Shown here piece by piece: positions 55,747-63,904 of a stretch of DNA of 64,000 nt (positions are counted from its first letter, which is position 1; each line of letters opens with the position of its first letter). The position numbers were made by a program, and so were the translations under genes. Source of the stretch: Natronincola ferrireducens (GTDB lineage: Bacteria; Bacillota; Clostridia; Peptostreptococcales; Natronincolaceae); assembly GCF_900100845.1 (NCBI RefSeq), contig NZ_FNFP01000002.1, positions 486,444 through 550,443 on the forward strand, given 5' to 3'. The notes under the pieces are model-generated. The model had not been told where the DNA came from. It did no database searches and saw nothing but the letters and a program-made list of their open reading frames with translations.

Positions 55747-56490
55747 ATGAGTACCTCTGTAAATCCTGGACTTAAATTTGTTACAAAGGCTTTCCAGTTT
55801 GAAAAACAATTTGCAGCTAACAACTATTTTGGCGAAGATAAAGATAATCTCTTTAAATATAGGGAAGGTAGTATACCTATTATTGTTTCAGCACCCCATG
55901 CTGTAAAGCAAATAAGAAGTTTTAAAGTAAAAAAGCCTGATATTTTCACAGGAAGTATAGCTCTATTATTAGGGGATATTACTAATTGTCATGTGATTTA
56001 TCGTACCTTCACTGGGGGAGGTGATTCTAATAACGATATAAACTGTCCATATAAAAATTTTCTTTTGAAAAAAATTAAAGAGCATTCTCTTGCTTGTTTA
56101 ATAGATCTCCATGGTTTAGATAAAAAAAGAAATCTCACAGTTGACGTAGGCACCCTTAATGGCTTATCTATTGGTAAAGAAATTGAAAGTATTATTGTTA
56201 ATAGCTTTAAAAGCCAAAATATCATGAATGTACGATTTAACCATTATTTTAACGCAGATAAAGCTGGAACAGTAGTAAAAACTATATGGGATGATATAGG
56301 AATTCCTTCTTTCCAATTAGAGATTAACGGACTATATAGAGATGTTAGTAAGGAAGAAAATTGGGATCGATTTTCTAGAATAGTAAAAAGTCTACATTTA
56401 ATGATTTTTAAAATATATCAAATGATGGTATTAGATAAAAATCTAAATACTATAAGGTCTTCGCCCCAAGTAGCTGCTAGAAAGCACTAG
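55747..56490 (+). CDS. N-formylglutamate amidohydrolase-like protein
   Basis: This 247-residue protein has IPIIVSAPHAVKQIR (about 39-53), FTGGGDSNNDINCPYKNFL and LIDLHGLDKKRNLTVDVGTL (about 120-139), and a Glu in FQLEINGLYR. These are the metal and catalytic positions of the N-formylglutamate amidohydrolase (FGase) superfamily. No histidine-degradation genes are adjacent, so the true substrate is unclear. The start follows GGATGGTGACATATA. Single gene followed by an unusual hairpin. Confidence 0.72.
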   Translation: MSTSVNPGLKFVTKAFQFEKQFAANNYFGEDKDNLFKYREGSIPIIVSAPHAVKQIRSFKVKKPDIFTGSIALLLGDITNCHVIYRTFTGGGDSNNDINCPYKNFLLKKIKEHSLACLIDLHGLDKKRNLTVDVGTLNGLSIGKEIESIIVNSFKSQNIMNVRFNHYFNADKAGTVVKTIWDDIGIPSFQLEINGLYRDVSKEENWDRFSRIVKSLHLMIFKIYQMMVLDKNLNTIRSSPQVAARKH

Positions 56491-56500
56491 GAGTTCAGTA

Positions 56501-56551
56501 TAGATACAATATCAGCTATGAGTTTGTAACTCATAGCTGATATTGTATCTA
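56501..56551. repeat. 24-bp perfect hairpin with A-tract on its 3' side
   Basis: A perfect 24-bp inverted repeat with a 3-base loop is followed by AAAAAAA on the plus strand. The tract is on the wrong side for a plus-strand intrinsic terminator, and on the minus strand it precedes the stem. It may still stop transcription of the upstream gene or protect the mRNA end. Confidence 0.5.
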
Positions 56552-56613
56552 AAAAAATTCCCTGTTTAGATAGTAAAGACATATTTTTACCTAAGATATT
56601 TTTATGCTTATAT

Positions 56614-57003
56614 TTATCTAACAGCATTGATGAATTTCACTTGAAAATCTAAATCTTTTTGTACGATAAGGTTGAAACAACCGTAATCCTGAGATAGTTT
56701 AAACAGATTGTGCAATGGCATCTTTAAAATGAGGCGTTGAACTGTTTTGAGACTTGGTATAGTTTCAAGTAGCTTCTCCTTTTTCATCTGTTCATGGATT
56801 TTGAGAGCTTCATATCGGCCCTTACTTTCCATATAGATTCTAGGGATATGTTCTTTAATTAGTTTATTTTTAATGATTCTAGACGATTCCTTTGGCTTTT
56901 GAAGGTATGATTAGTTGTATTGTAGAGATCAACTAGCATTTTGTTAAAATCATCGTCATATCGGTTATCGTTTTGTTTCATGTGGATACTTCTTTTCAGA
57001 CAT
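56614..57003 (-). pseudogene. IS3-family transposase relic
   Basis: Three minus-strand fragments in different frames give IS3 features. From ATG 56981, MKQNDNRYDDDFNKMLVDLYN matches an orfA N-terminus (first 20 residues counted from M). A stretch just past it gives IKEHIPRIYMESKGRY, the start of an orfB. The 72-codon frame at 56614-56832 continues with KIHEQMKKEK. Stops and frame breaks make it non-functional. The terminal repeats were not found. The gap 57004-57215 shows nothing else. Confidence 0.7.
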
Positions 57004-57215
57004 AAATATTATATCCTAATTTTCGTGTCTATACTTTTATACTAACACCAAATCTATAATGTTAATAAATATAGGATTAATTATGTAACTTTATTTAGAT
57101 GTTTTAATGTAGATAATCAGTATTCTATTAATTTAATAAGGAATTCTAAGAAAACGACGAGAAACATTTATACATGTCCAGTTAGGCTATAGCACTCCAC
57201 ACATCTTAATCTTTA

Positions 57216-57929
57216 TTAACTAAACACTAACATCCATAACCAAGATATGGGCATAACAAACAGTAATGCAGGAAGTAGACTAGACAAATTCATCGATTTA
57301 ATTTCTGCTATTCTAAGTCCTGTAACAAAAGCAATTACTCCTCCACATGCCATAAAATCAGCTACCATGTAAGGTGTTACATATGGTGTAATGAATCTTG
57401 ATAATAAAAATAAACTAATGTAGATTAGAAATTGAGGAATAGCTATTAGACAAATTGATATTCCCAATGTAGAAGCAAATATTGCTGAAGCAAATAAATC
57501 TAAAACAGATTTTGCAACTAGAATTGAAGCATCATTAGTCATCGCTTCAGTCATAGCACCCATTAGGCCTGTACTACCAGTACAAATTAGAATCAAAATA
57601 CTTATAAATTTTTCTGTAGATTGATTTCGATTTATCCCATTTTTATTAACATAATGTTCTTCAACTGATTTCAGTTTAACAGAAAGTGATTTTAGTTTAT
57701 CTTCAAAACGAAATCCTTCACCAACAATAGCACCTAATATTAATGCCAACATAACAGCTGATAACGAATTTATTTTACCCATAAGTGTAATTCCTATGGT
57801 AATTGAAGTAATTCCAAATAATTTAGACAAGAAATCACATATTCGCTGTGGAATATATTTTCCTAAAATACTTCCTAAAATTCCACCCAATGCCACGATT
57901 GCACAATTTATTATAATTCCATAGGGCAT
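57216..57929 (-). CDS. DUF554 family membrane protein
   Basis: This 237-residue protein has about seven helices, with NCAIVALGGILGSILGKYIP (8-27), LALILGAIVGEGFRFEDKL (about 61-79) and CTGSTGLMGAMTEAMTNDAS (about 117-136), all DUF554 hallmarks. It may be a transporter, but no substrate is known. It lies downstream of the M20-DUF3100 pair on the same strand, with a 615-base gap between. Confidence 0.85.
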   Translation of the reverse strand: MPYGIIINCAIVALGGILGSILGKYIPQRICDFLSKLFGITSITIGITLMGKINSLSAVMLALILGAIVGEGFRFEDKLKSLSVKLKSVEEHYVNKNGINRNQSTEKFISILILICTGSTGLMGAMTEAMTNDASILVAKSVLDLFASAIFASTLGISICLIAIPQFLIYISLFLLSRFITPYVTPYMVADFMACGGVIAFVTGLRIAEIKSMNLSSLLPALLFVMPISWLWMLVFS

Positions 57930-58544
57930 AATATAACACTCCTTATTAATGCATTAGATACCATTAAAGTAAACTACTTCCAACATTTTGCTGCAATAAA
58001 TTATAGAAATAAAAAACAACATAAATTCTAATACTTGTGTAAAAAAGGCTCCAACACCATACACAAGGATGATTTAAACTTATACCTATCACAAGTATTG
58101 GCAATAACCAAGAAGTTGTAAATTTCATAGAAGCTCTAAATTTAAAGTTATCAAAACCTTAGTTAAGTCATTTGCCCAATCTAATGACAGGCATTGTTAA
58201 TATCGATGGTAAAAGAAGTATTTCAAATATCTCTAATAAAATTCTACACACTAAGAATCGTAGCTGTATTACTAAGTTCTTAAACAATGGGCCTTGGAAT
58301 GAAGGCCCATTAAATGATGTAAGAATAAAGAATAAAGTATATATTAGACTGCTTTTCCATATATAAAATAAGTTAGGTTTAAGGTAGTATGGAATGAGTA
58401 AACTTAAGAGCTTAAAAAATTTTCGTCTATAGTTTACTTGGCATATATCTATATTCAAGTTTATCGCTTTAGAAAAAGCCAAGAACAAAATTATGCTATC
58501 CTAAGGGATGCTATTACTATATAATTTTTACACAACTGAAATAA
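57930..58544. other. 615-base region without a convincing gene
   Basis: It holds a 10-bp hairpin at 58286-58311 (AATGGGCCTT / AAGGCCCATT), possibly the terminator of the DUF3100 unit, and an inverted pair AATACTTGTG (58030-58039) / CACAAGTATT (58090-58099). Overlapping frames on both strands (58168-58488 minus, 58172-58366 plus) cover the hairpin and have no family features or ribosome binding sites, so I do not call them genes. Confidence 0.5.
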
Positions 58545-59735
58545 TTAAATTAATTTTATTGCATAGTTCGCGATTATTACTGAAGCAATTGTTACAGTTG
58601 CTATTCCAGCAGTTACAATTTTAGGAACTAAGTAATTTCTTAGGGCTGTGTACTCCTCAGCTGTCTTTCCATAAGCTTTAGCTACATCTTCAGATATAAA
58701 TAATGTTGTTGGAAAACCATACATACAAGTTAAACTTAATGCAATAGCTAAATAGGTATTGACTTTTGTTATCTTAGCTAACATAACAGACATTATACCT
58801 GTACAAACACTTCCAATACCTAATACTACAGCTAAAGGAACAATCATTCCCAGTACATCTTGGGGGGTTATATTTGCAAAGCTTCTAAATAACCCAGCTA
58901 AAATTAGTACCATAAAAAGGCCTGAACAACCTGTTTTATTTAAAGAATTTTCATCTAAGAATCCAATTGCAGTAAGAATAATTCCCATAAATAAAGACAT
59001 TACCATATAATGAATTATTCCATTTGTCAAACCAACTAGCACATTTGCAATTGTAGCTGCAATACCAAGTTTAGCCAATATAACAACACTGGTACTCATC
59101 TCAGGTGGTAAATTTAATAATTTCTTTCTTATATTATCTGTTTTTTCTGCCGTAGCTGCATATTGCTCAATAAGTGCATATTGCTCAATATTTCCACGAT
59201 CTTTTAAAAAGTCAACAGAAGCTTTACGCATCATAATTGTAGATAACGGTAGACCCACAAAGGTTTGTACAGTCAATAACATGCTGCACAGTGCTGCAAG
59301 ATATTGCATGCCATTTGCGTTAAAATGTTCACTCATAATAATTACAGCAGATATAGATCCTGAGAAAATAGGAGCTCCTGCTATCGCTTGCTCAGGCTCT
59401 ATAATCATTCCACCAATAATAATTATACCAATAACACCTGTGATAACTGATGTAACAGCAATTAGAATCGTTTTCCACTGTCTTGCAAGTTCTTTAAAGT
59501 CTATAGTAGTACCTACACCAGCAATTAATATACCACTAATTACTGAACCTATTTTATCTATACCTGCATCTGTTACTAAAGTTTTAGGAAAACCTAACCA
59601 GTAATAGAAAAGTAATAATATAGCCCCAACAAGAGCTTGAGATAACATGGCATTTGTTTTAGAGGAACAAAGTTCACCAATTGCAAATATAACCAATATA
59701 ATTGTAAATGCATAAATAGCTGTCAAAATAATCAC
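58545..59735 (-). CDS. DUF3100 family membrane protein
   Basis: This 396-residue, highly hydrophobic protein has about ten to eleven helices. GSVISGILIAGVGTTIDFKE (about 63-82) and GAPIFSGSISAVIIMSEHFN (about 119-138) fit DUF3100, which looks like a secondary transporter. It starts 26 bases after the M20 amidohydrolase gene ends, so the pair is probably cotranscribed. Inference: it imports or exports the substrate or product of the amidohydrolase. Confidence 0.85.
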   Translation of the reverse strand: MIILTAIYAFTIILVIFAIGELCSSKTNAMLSQALVGAILLLFYYWLGFPKTLVTDAGIDKIGSVISGILIAGVGTTIDFKELARQWKTILIAVTSVITGVIGIIIIGGMIIEPEQAIAGAPIFSGSISAVIIMSEHFNANGMQYLAALCSMLLTVQTFVGLPLSTIMMRKASVDFLKDRGNIEQYALIEQYAATAEKTDNIRKKLLNLPPEMSTSVVILAKLGIAATIANVLVGLTNGIIHYMVMSLFMGIILTAIGFLDENSLNKTGCSGLFMVLILAGLFRSFANITPQDVLGMIVPLAVVLGIGSVCTGIMSVMLAKITKVNTYLAIALSLTCMYGFPTTLFISEDVAKAYGKTAEEYTALRNYLVPKIVTAGIATVTIASVIIANYAIKLI

Positions 59736-59761
59736 TCCTTCTTATAATTTTATTGAAATTA

Positions 59762-60937
59762 TTATTGTTTATTTTTTAACCAGTTAAATGCACATTCTGC
59801 AAATAATGCTGCCCCCATGTGTAGTACCTCTTCATTGTATACTACCTTAGAATTATGATTATGACTTGCCTGTGTTCCTTCTGGCTTGCATCCAATTATA
59901 AAGAAAATACTTGGTACAAGCTCTGAAATAAAACCAAAGTCATCAGATACCTGCAGTCTATAATTTGGATCTGTAGTAAAATCAATACCTAAGTTTGATA
60001 TATATTCCCCCATATCCTCAACTAATTTATGATCATTAATAGCAGATGGACAACTTTCTACTACCTCAAACTTGGCAGTAGCATTAAAAGCTTTAGCTGT
60101 TAATTCAACAAGCTTATTGCAATGTTCAATAATTTTTTTTCTAAGCTCAGGATTATAAGTTCGCAACGTTCCCCTTAAAACCGCTTGATCTGGCACTATA
60201 TTACTTGTATATCCTGATTTTACTTCGCAAATATTGAGAACTACTGCTTCATTAGTAGGGACTTCTTTGACTTGTAAAGATTGTAATGCTAATATAATGT
60301 GGGCAGCAACGTTGATGGGATCTATTCCCAAATGTGGTTGACTAGCATGGCAACTTTGTCCCTGTACTGTTATTTCGAGAATATCTGTTGATGATAAGAA
60401 GGCTCCCTTTGCAAAGTTTAAATGATTTAATGGTAATAAAGGTTGTACATGTACCCCCATTGCTGCGTCAACCTTTGGTGATTCTAAGATGCCTGCTTTA
60501 ATCATATCTATGGCACCTGTAAGAGACTCTTCTCCAGGTTGAAACATAAGCTTGATAGTACCTTGTATTTCGTCTTCTCTTTCTTTAAGCAATTTTGCAG
60601 CTCCAATAAGAAATGCTGTGTGTAAATCATGTCCACATGTATGTGCATGACCTGAATGTAGGGAAGTAAATTCAAGGCCACTTTCTTCTTGCATAGGCAA
60701 CGCATCCATATCGGCACGTAACAATATTGTTTTTCCTGGGTTTTTACCACCAATTGTGGCTGTTATGCCACATTTGCATATTTCTTCAGGCTTACACCCT
60801 AACTCTATCAATTTTTCTTTTACAAACTTAGTTGTTTTAGGTAATTCTGTTCCTAATTCAGGATTTTGATGAAGATATCGTCTAATTTCAAGTAAATAGT
60901 CTTCAATCTCTTTTGATTGTTCTATAAAACTTTTAAT
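59762..60937 (-). CDS. M20 family amidohydrolase / peptidase with probable AUU start
   Basis: About 391 residues. The reading frame extends past the TTG at 60811 to an ATT at 60937 with GGAGGTG eight bases upstream. An in-frame TAA lies six bases before the ATT. The added sequence FIEQSKEIEDYLLEIRRYLH is the canonical M20 N-terminus, so the longer product is surely right. Metal sites are HTCGHDLH and GEESLTGA, and the closing HNHN region is present. Related enzymes remove acyl or aminobenzoyl groups from amino acids. The substrate here is unknown. Confidence 0.88.
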   Translation of the reverse strand: MKSFIEQSKEIEDYLLEIRRYLHQNPELGTELPKTTKFVKEKLIELGCKPEEICKCGITATIGGKNPGKTILLRADMDALPMQEESGLEFTSLHSGHAHTCGHDLHTAFLIGAAKLLKEREDEIQGTIKLMFQPGEESLTGAIDMIKAGILESPKVDAAMGVHVQPLLPLNHLNFAKGAFLSSTDILEITVQGQSCHASQPHLGIDPINVAAHIILALQSLQVKEVPTNEAVVLNICEVKSGYTSNIVPDQAVLRGTLRTYNPELRKKIIEHCNKLVELTAKAFNATAKFEVVESCPSAINDHKLVEDMGEYISNLGIDFTTDPNYRLQVSDDFGFISELVPSIFFIIGCKPEGTQASHNHNSKVVYNEEVLHMGAALFAECAFNWLKNKQ

Positions 60938-61000
60938 GTTTTACACCTCCAATACAATATTTGTTGAATTTAAACTCAACCTACTTTTATAATGCAAGAT

Positions 61001-61045
61001 AACGTAATCCCCACAATGTTATCTTACCATTGTGGGGATTACGTT
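61001..61045 (-). terminator. hairpin between the LysR gene and the M20 gene
   Basis: A perfect 18-bp stem with a 9-base loop lies 49 bases after the LysR stop. The U-tract is weak. It should separate LysR transcripts from the M20 unit, whose promoter must then lie in 60938-61000. Confidence 0.6.
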
Positions 61046-61093
61046 GTACAATATTTAAAATTTATAATTATATAAATTTTATTTATATTACCG

Positions 61094-62005
61094 CTATAAT
61101 TGTTTTTTTACATACTGAATAAATTCTTTTGCGTCTTTAGATAATTTTTGATTTTTATGACTTATAATACCAACAGTATATGTACAAGCAGGATTAAATG
61201 GTATCATCACATAAGGTAATTTGCCCTCAAAGCCTACATGATATTGATTGCAATTAAACCAACTATCATAATATGTTAACCCAATCCCATCACTATTAGC
61301 AATATGTTCAAAGTAAGACTCTAATTGTAATGCTGTGAATTTGGGATTTATTGAAATTATGCAATCTTCATAAGCATCTTGTAATACATTAAAAATAAAA
61401 CTATCCTTAGGATTATTTAAGGACAAGGAGATTAATGGTTGCTTCTCAAATTCTTTAAGTAATATATATTCATGGTTGCTTAGTGGATTTTCTTTATTTA
61501 CACATACACAAACTTCACCTTCAAAAAGTGGATATGTCTGCCAACGTTTTTTTATTTCTTTAGTCAAAACTACAATTCCAAGGTCAAGCATTCCATCTTC
61601 AATCTGCCTTAAGATTGATGGGGTTGAACTTTCATTGGAAATAATTTTTATATGTGTATTCATGCTTCTAAATTTATTTACTATACTAAATAAAGCAGAA
61701 CGCATTTGAATAGAATAGCCAATTTTAAGTATAATATTTTTTGTTGTAGCTAAATCATGTATTTCATTAGTAACTTCTTGTAATGCATTAAGAATATACT
61801 GTGCTTTTTTATATAAAACCTCCCCTTCGGGTGTCAACAAAAGACCATCTCGGTCACGTTTAATAAGTTGAGTATTTAAATTTTCTTCTAAATTTTGTAT
61901 AGCCATCGTAACTGATGGTTGTGTTACATGCAGTTCCTTGGAAGCTTTAGTAAAGCTTCCAAGTCTGCATACAGCCTCATAGTAACTTAATTTACGAAAA
62001 TCCAT
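61094..62005 (-). CDS. LysR-family transcriptional regulator
   Basis: This 303-residue regulator has the N-terminal winged HTH MDFRKLSYYEAVCRLGSFTK, continuing SKELHVTQPSVTMAIQNLEE, and a C-terminal periplasmic-binding-like effector domain. It probably controls the M20-DUF3100 genes downstream. It is co-directional with them, not divergent as most LysR genes are. The effector is unknown. The upstream gap 62006-62179 shows no gene. Confidence 0.9.
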   Translation of the reverse strand: MDFRKLSYYEAVCRLGSFTKASKELHVTQPSVTMAIQNLEENLNTQLIKRDRDGLLLTPEGEVLYKKAQYILNALQEVTNEIHDLATTKNIILKIGYSIQMRSALFSIVNKFRSMNTHIKIISNESSTPSILRQIEDGMLDLGIVVLTKEIKKRWQTYPLFEGEVCVCVNKENPLSNHEYILLKEFEKQPLISLSLNNPKDSFIFNVLQDAYEDCIISINPKFTALQLESYFEHIANSDGIGLTYYDSWFNCNQYHVGFEGKLPYVMIPFNPACTYTVGIISHKNQKLSKDAKEFIQYVKKQL

Positions 62006-62179
62006 ATATATCCCTCAATTCTTTTTGCTATTAGATTTTAATGTTATGGTAGATTTAACATAAAATATGACTAAATGTTATAATTAATTGAGTAAATTTC
62101 CATTCCCTACTCATTATTTTTACTAAATTTCAATAGCTGTAAAAAGGGGGGGTGACCCTAGAAAGGAGATTTATTATAA

Positions 62180-62401
62180 GTTCACTCTAATTTTATCAAA
62201 AAACTACTAAATTTAAAAGGAATAAAAATAAATAAAATATCTCACAGTGATACTTTTATAAACATTCACCTGACTATTAACCTCAAAGAGTACATTTGCC
62301 CTGCTTGTAGTGTCCATACGTTTAGAATGCATGATTACAGAAACCAAGCCATTAAAGATCTAGCTTTTAAAATTATGTTAACCAGCGCAAAAAATAACTA
62401 A
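62180..62401 (+). pseudogene. ISL3-family transposase N-terminal relic
   Basis: An open plus-strand frame of about 73 codons without a start codon reads FIKKLLNLKGIKINKISHSD and later EYICPACSVHTFRMHDYRNQ, then AIKDLAF. This is the N-terminus and zinc-ribbon of ISL3 transposases. It ends TAA after LTSAKNN, leaving no catalytic domain. GAAAGGAG precedes it, but no in-frame start remains. It abuts the tRNA operon terminator. Confidence 0.72.
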
Positions 62402-62432
62402 ATCCCTATAGTTTTAATAACTATAGGGATTT
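62400..62432 (-). terminator. terminator of the rrn-linked tRNA cluster
   Basis: A perfect 14-bp stem (AAATCCCTATAGTT / AACTATAGGGATTT) is followed on the minus strand by AGTTATTTTTT, right after tRNA-Arg. Confidence 0.85.
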
Positions 62433-62435
62433 AAC

Positions 62436-62512
62436 TGGTGCGCTGTGAGGGATTCGAACCCCCGACCTTCTGATTCGTAGTCAGACACTCTATCCAACTG
62501 AGCTAACAGCGC
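62436..62512 (-). tRNA. tRNA-Arg (ACG)
   Basis: Cloverleaf with encoded CCA. The anticodon loop CTACGAA gives ACG (A34 read as inosine). Last gene of the rrn-linked cluster. Confidence 0.95.
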
Positions 62513-62521
62513 GTATTTAAT

Positions 62522-62596
<75 letters not shown>

Positions 62597-62606
62597 ATGA
62601 AATAAA

Positions 62607-62682
62607 TGGTGACCCATCCGCGACTCGAACGCGGGACACCCTGATTAAAAGTCAGGTGCTCTACCGACTGAGCTAATGGGTC
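62607..62682 (-). tRNA. tRNA-Lys (TTT), copy 2
   Basis: Identical to the tRNA-Lys at 54996-55071. Encoded CCA. Confidence 0.95.
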
Positions 62683-62706
62683 AAGCTGTTTTATTTAAGA
62701 ACAAAA

Positions 62707-62782
62707 TGGCTGGGATAGCAGGACTCGAACCTGCGAATGACGGAGTCAAAGTCCGTTGCCTTACCGACTTGGCTATATCCCA
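62707..62782 (-). tRNA. tRNA-Gln (TTG)
   Basis: Cloverleaf with encoded CCA. The anticodon loop CTTTGAC gives TTG. Confidence 0.95.
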
Positions 62783-62799
62783 ATGTCAATAATTTGTAA

Positions 62800-62876
62800 T
62801 GGGGTGGATGATGGGATTCGAACCCACGAGTGCAGGAGCCACAATCCTGTGTCTTAACCACTTGACTACACCCACC
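62800..62876 (-). tRNA. tRNA-His (GTG)
   Basis: Cloverleaf with encoded CCA and the extra 5' G typical of tRNA-His. The anticodon loop TTGTGGC gives GTG. Confidence 0.95.
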
Positions 62877-62904
62877 ATATAATTAATATATACACAAAAT
62901 AAAA

Positions 62905-62979
62905 TGGAGCGGAAGACGGGACTCGAACCCGCGACCCTCGCCTTGGCAAGGCGATGCTCTACCACTGAGCCACTTCCGC
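62905..62979 (-). tRNA. tRNA-Gly (GCC)
   Basis: Cloverleaf with encoded CCA. The anticodon loop TTGCCAA (from CTTGGCAAG) gives GCC. Confidence 0.93.
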
Positions 62980-62983
62980 GAAT

Positions 62984-63066
62984 TGGTGCGGGTGGAGGGA
63001 CTTGAACCCCCACGGTCGCCCGCTAGATCCTAAGTCTAGTGCGTCTGCCAATTCCGCCACACCCGC
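62984..63066 (-). tRNA. tRNA-Leu (TAG)
   Basis: Class II tRNA with encoded CCA. The anticodon loop CTTAGGA gives TAG. Confidence 0.95.
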
Positions 63067-63194
63067 GTGATTTTGAGGTTAAGTTCTAAGTTGAGGTTAA
63101 GATTTGAGTCATTCTCTGTAAGTTAAAAACTCCTAAAGATTTTACTTGTTTTCTTGACCCTGGTCTTAGGCTTCACCTGTTTTTCACTCCCAAC

Positions 63195-63254
63195 CCTCGA
63201 ACCCGCAACCTGCTGATTACAAATCAGCTGCTCTGCCAATTGAGCTACACCAGC
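63195..63254 (-). pseudogene. truncated tRNA-Thr (TGT)
   Basis: The first 60 or so bases are a perfect tRNA-Thr: acceptor 5' strand GCTGGTG, D arm, anticodon loop TTTGTAA and the T-stem 5' half into TTCGAG. Beyond that the T-stem 3' half, acceptor 3' strand (expected CACCAGC) and CCA are missing, replaced by unrelated sequence. It cannot fold as a tRNA. The neighbouring gaps 63067-63194 and 63255-63366 show no gene. Confidence 0.85.
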
Positions 63255-63366
63255 ATATTACCCACTTCGTCGGAAGTAATACTGTATAATTACAATCTTC
63301 CTGCCCTGTTTTTAGGTTTTGAATCTCATCTGCATTTTTTATTCCCATAACAGAATTATGGATAAA

Positions 63367-63443
63367 TGGCGACCTGGAAGGGACTCGAACCCTCGACCTC
63401 CAGCGTGACAGGCTGGCATTCTAACCAACTGAACTACCAGGCC
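63367..63443 (-). tRNA. tRNA-Asp (GTC)
   Basis: Cloverleaf with encoded CCA. The anticodon loop CTGTCAC gives GTC. Confidence 0.95.
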
Positions 63444-63451
63444 GCGTTTAT

Positions 63452-63527
63452 TGGTGGGCGCAACAGGACTTGAACCTGTGACCCCCTGCTTGTAAGGCAG
63501 GTGCTCTCCCAGCTGAGCTATGCGCCC
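63452..63527 (-). tRNA. tRNA-Val (TAC)
   Basis: Cloverleaf with encoded CCA. The anticodon loop CTTACAA gives TAC. Confidence 0.95.
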
Positions 63528-63535
63528 AATTAATT

Positions 63536-63610
63536 TGGTGACCCCTAGGGGAATCGAACCCCTGTTACCGCCGTGAAAGGGCGGTGTCTTAACCGCTTGA
63601 CCAAGGGGCC
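63536..63610 (-). tRNA. tRNA-Glu (TTC)
   Basis: Cloverleaf with encoded CCA. The anticodon loop CTTTCAC gives TTC. Confidence 0.95.
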
Positions 63611-63614
63611 AAAA

Positions 63615-63690
<76 letters not shown>

Positions 63691-63707
63691 TTATTAGATG
63701 TTTTATA

Positions 63708-63782
63708 TGGCTCCAGAGAGAGGACTCGAACCTCCAACCTACCGGTTAACAGCCGGGTGCTCCACCATTGAGCTACTCTGGA
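63708..63782 (-). tRNA. tRNA-Asn (GTT), copy 2
   Basis: Identical to the tRNA-Asn at 55267-55341. It is the first tRNA after 5S rRNA. Confidence 0.95.
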
Positions 63783-63790
63783 ACATTCAC

Positions 63791-63904
63791 GTCGCAACGA
63801 CCTACTCTCCCGGGCAGTCTCCCGCCAAGTACCATCAGCGCTGAAGGGCTTAACTTCTGTGTTCGGTATGGGAACAGGTGTGACCCCTTCGCTATTGTCA
63901 CGAC
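63791..63904 (-). rRNA. rrf: 5S ribosomal RNA
   Basis: About 114 nt with the conserved GGGGTCACACCTGTTCCCAT and CGAACACAGAAGTTAAGC segments. The ends pair as GTCGTGAC with GTTGCGAC (helix I). It is read on the minus strand, so 23S rRNA should lie beyond the right edge. 63905-64000 is spacer with no gene. Confidence 0.95.

Noticed and set aside
58437..58460. TTGGCATATATC as a sigma-54 promoter
   Set aside because: It has the GG of the -24 element but no GC at the -12 position.
58168..58488. 106-codon minus-strand ORF and an overlapping plus-strand ORF
   Set aside because: Both cross a GC-rich hairpin, lack ribosome binding sites and show no family features.
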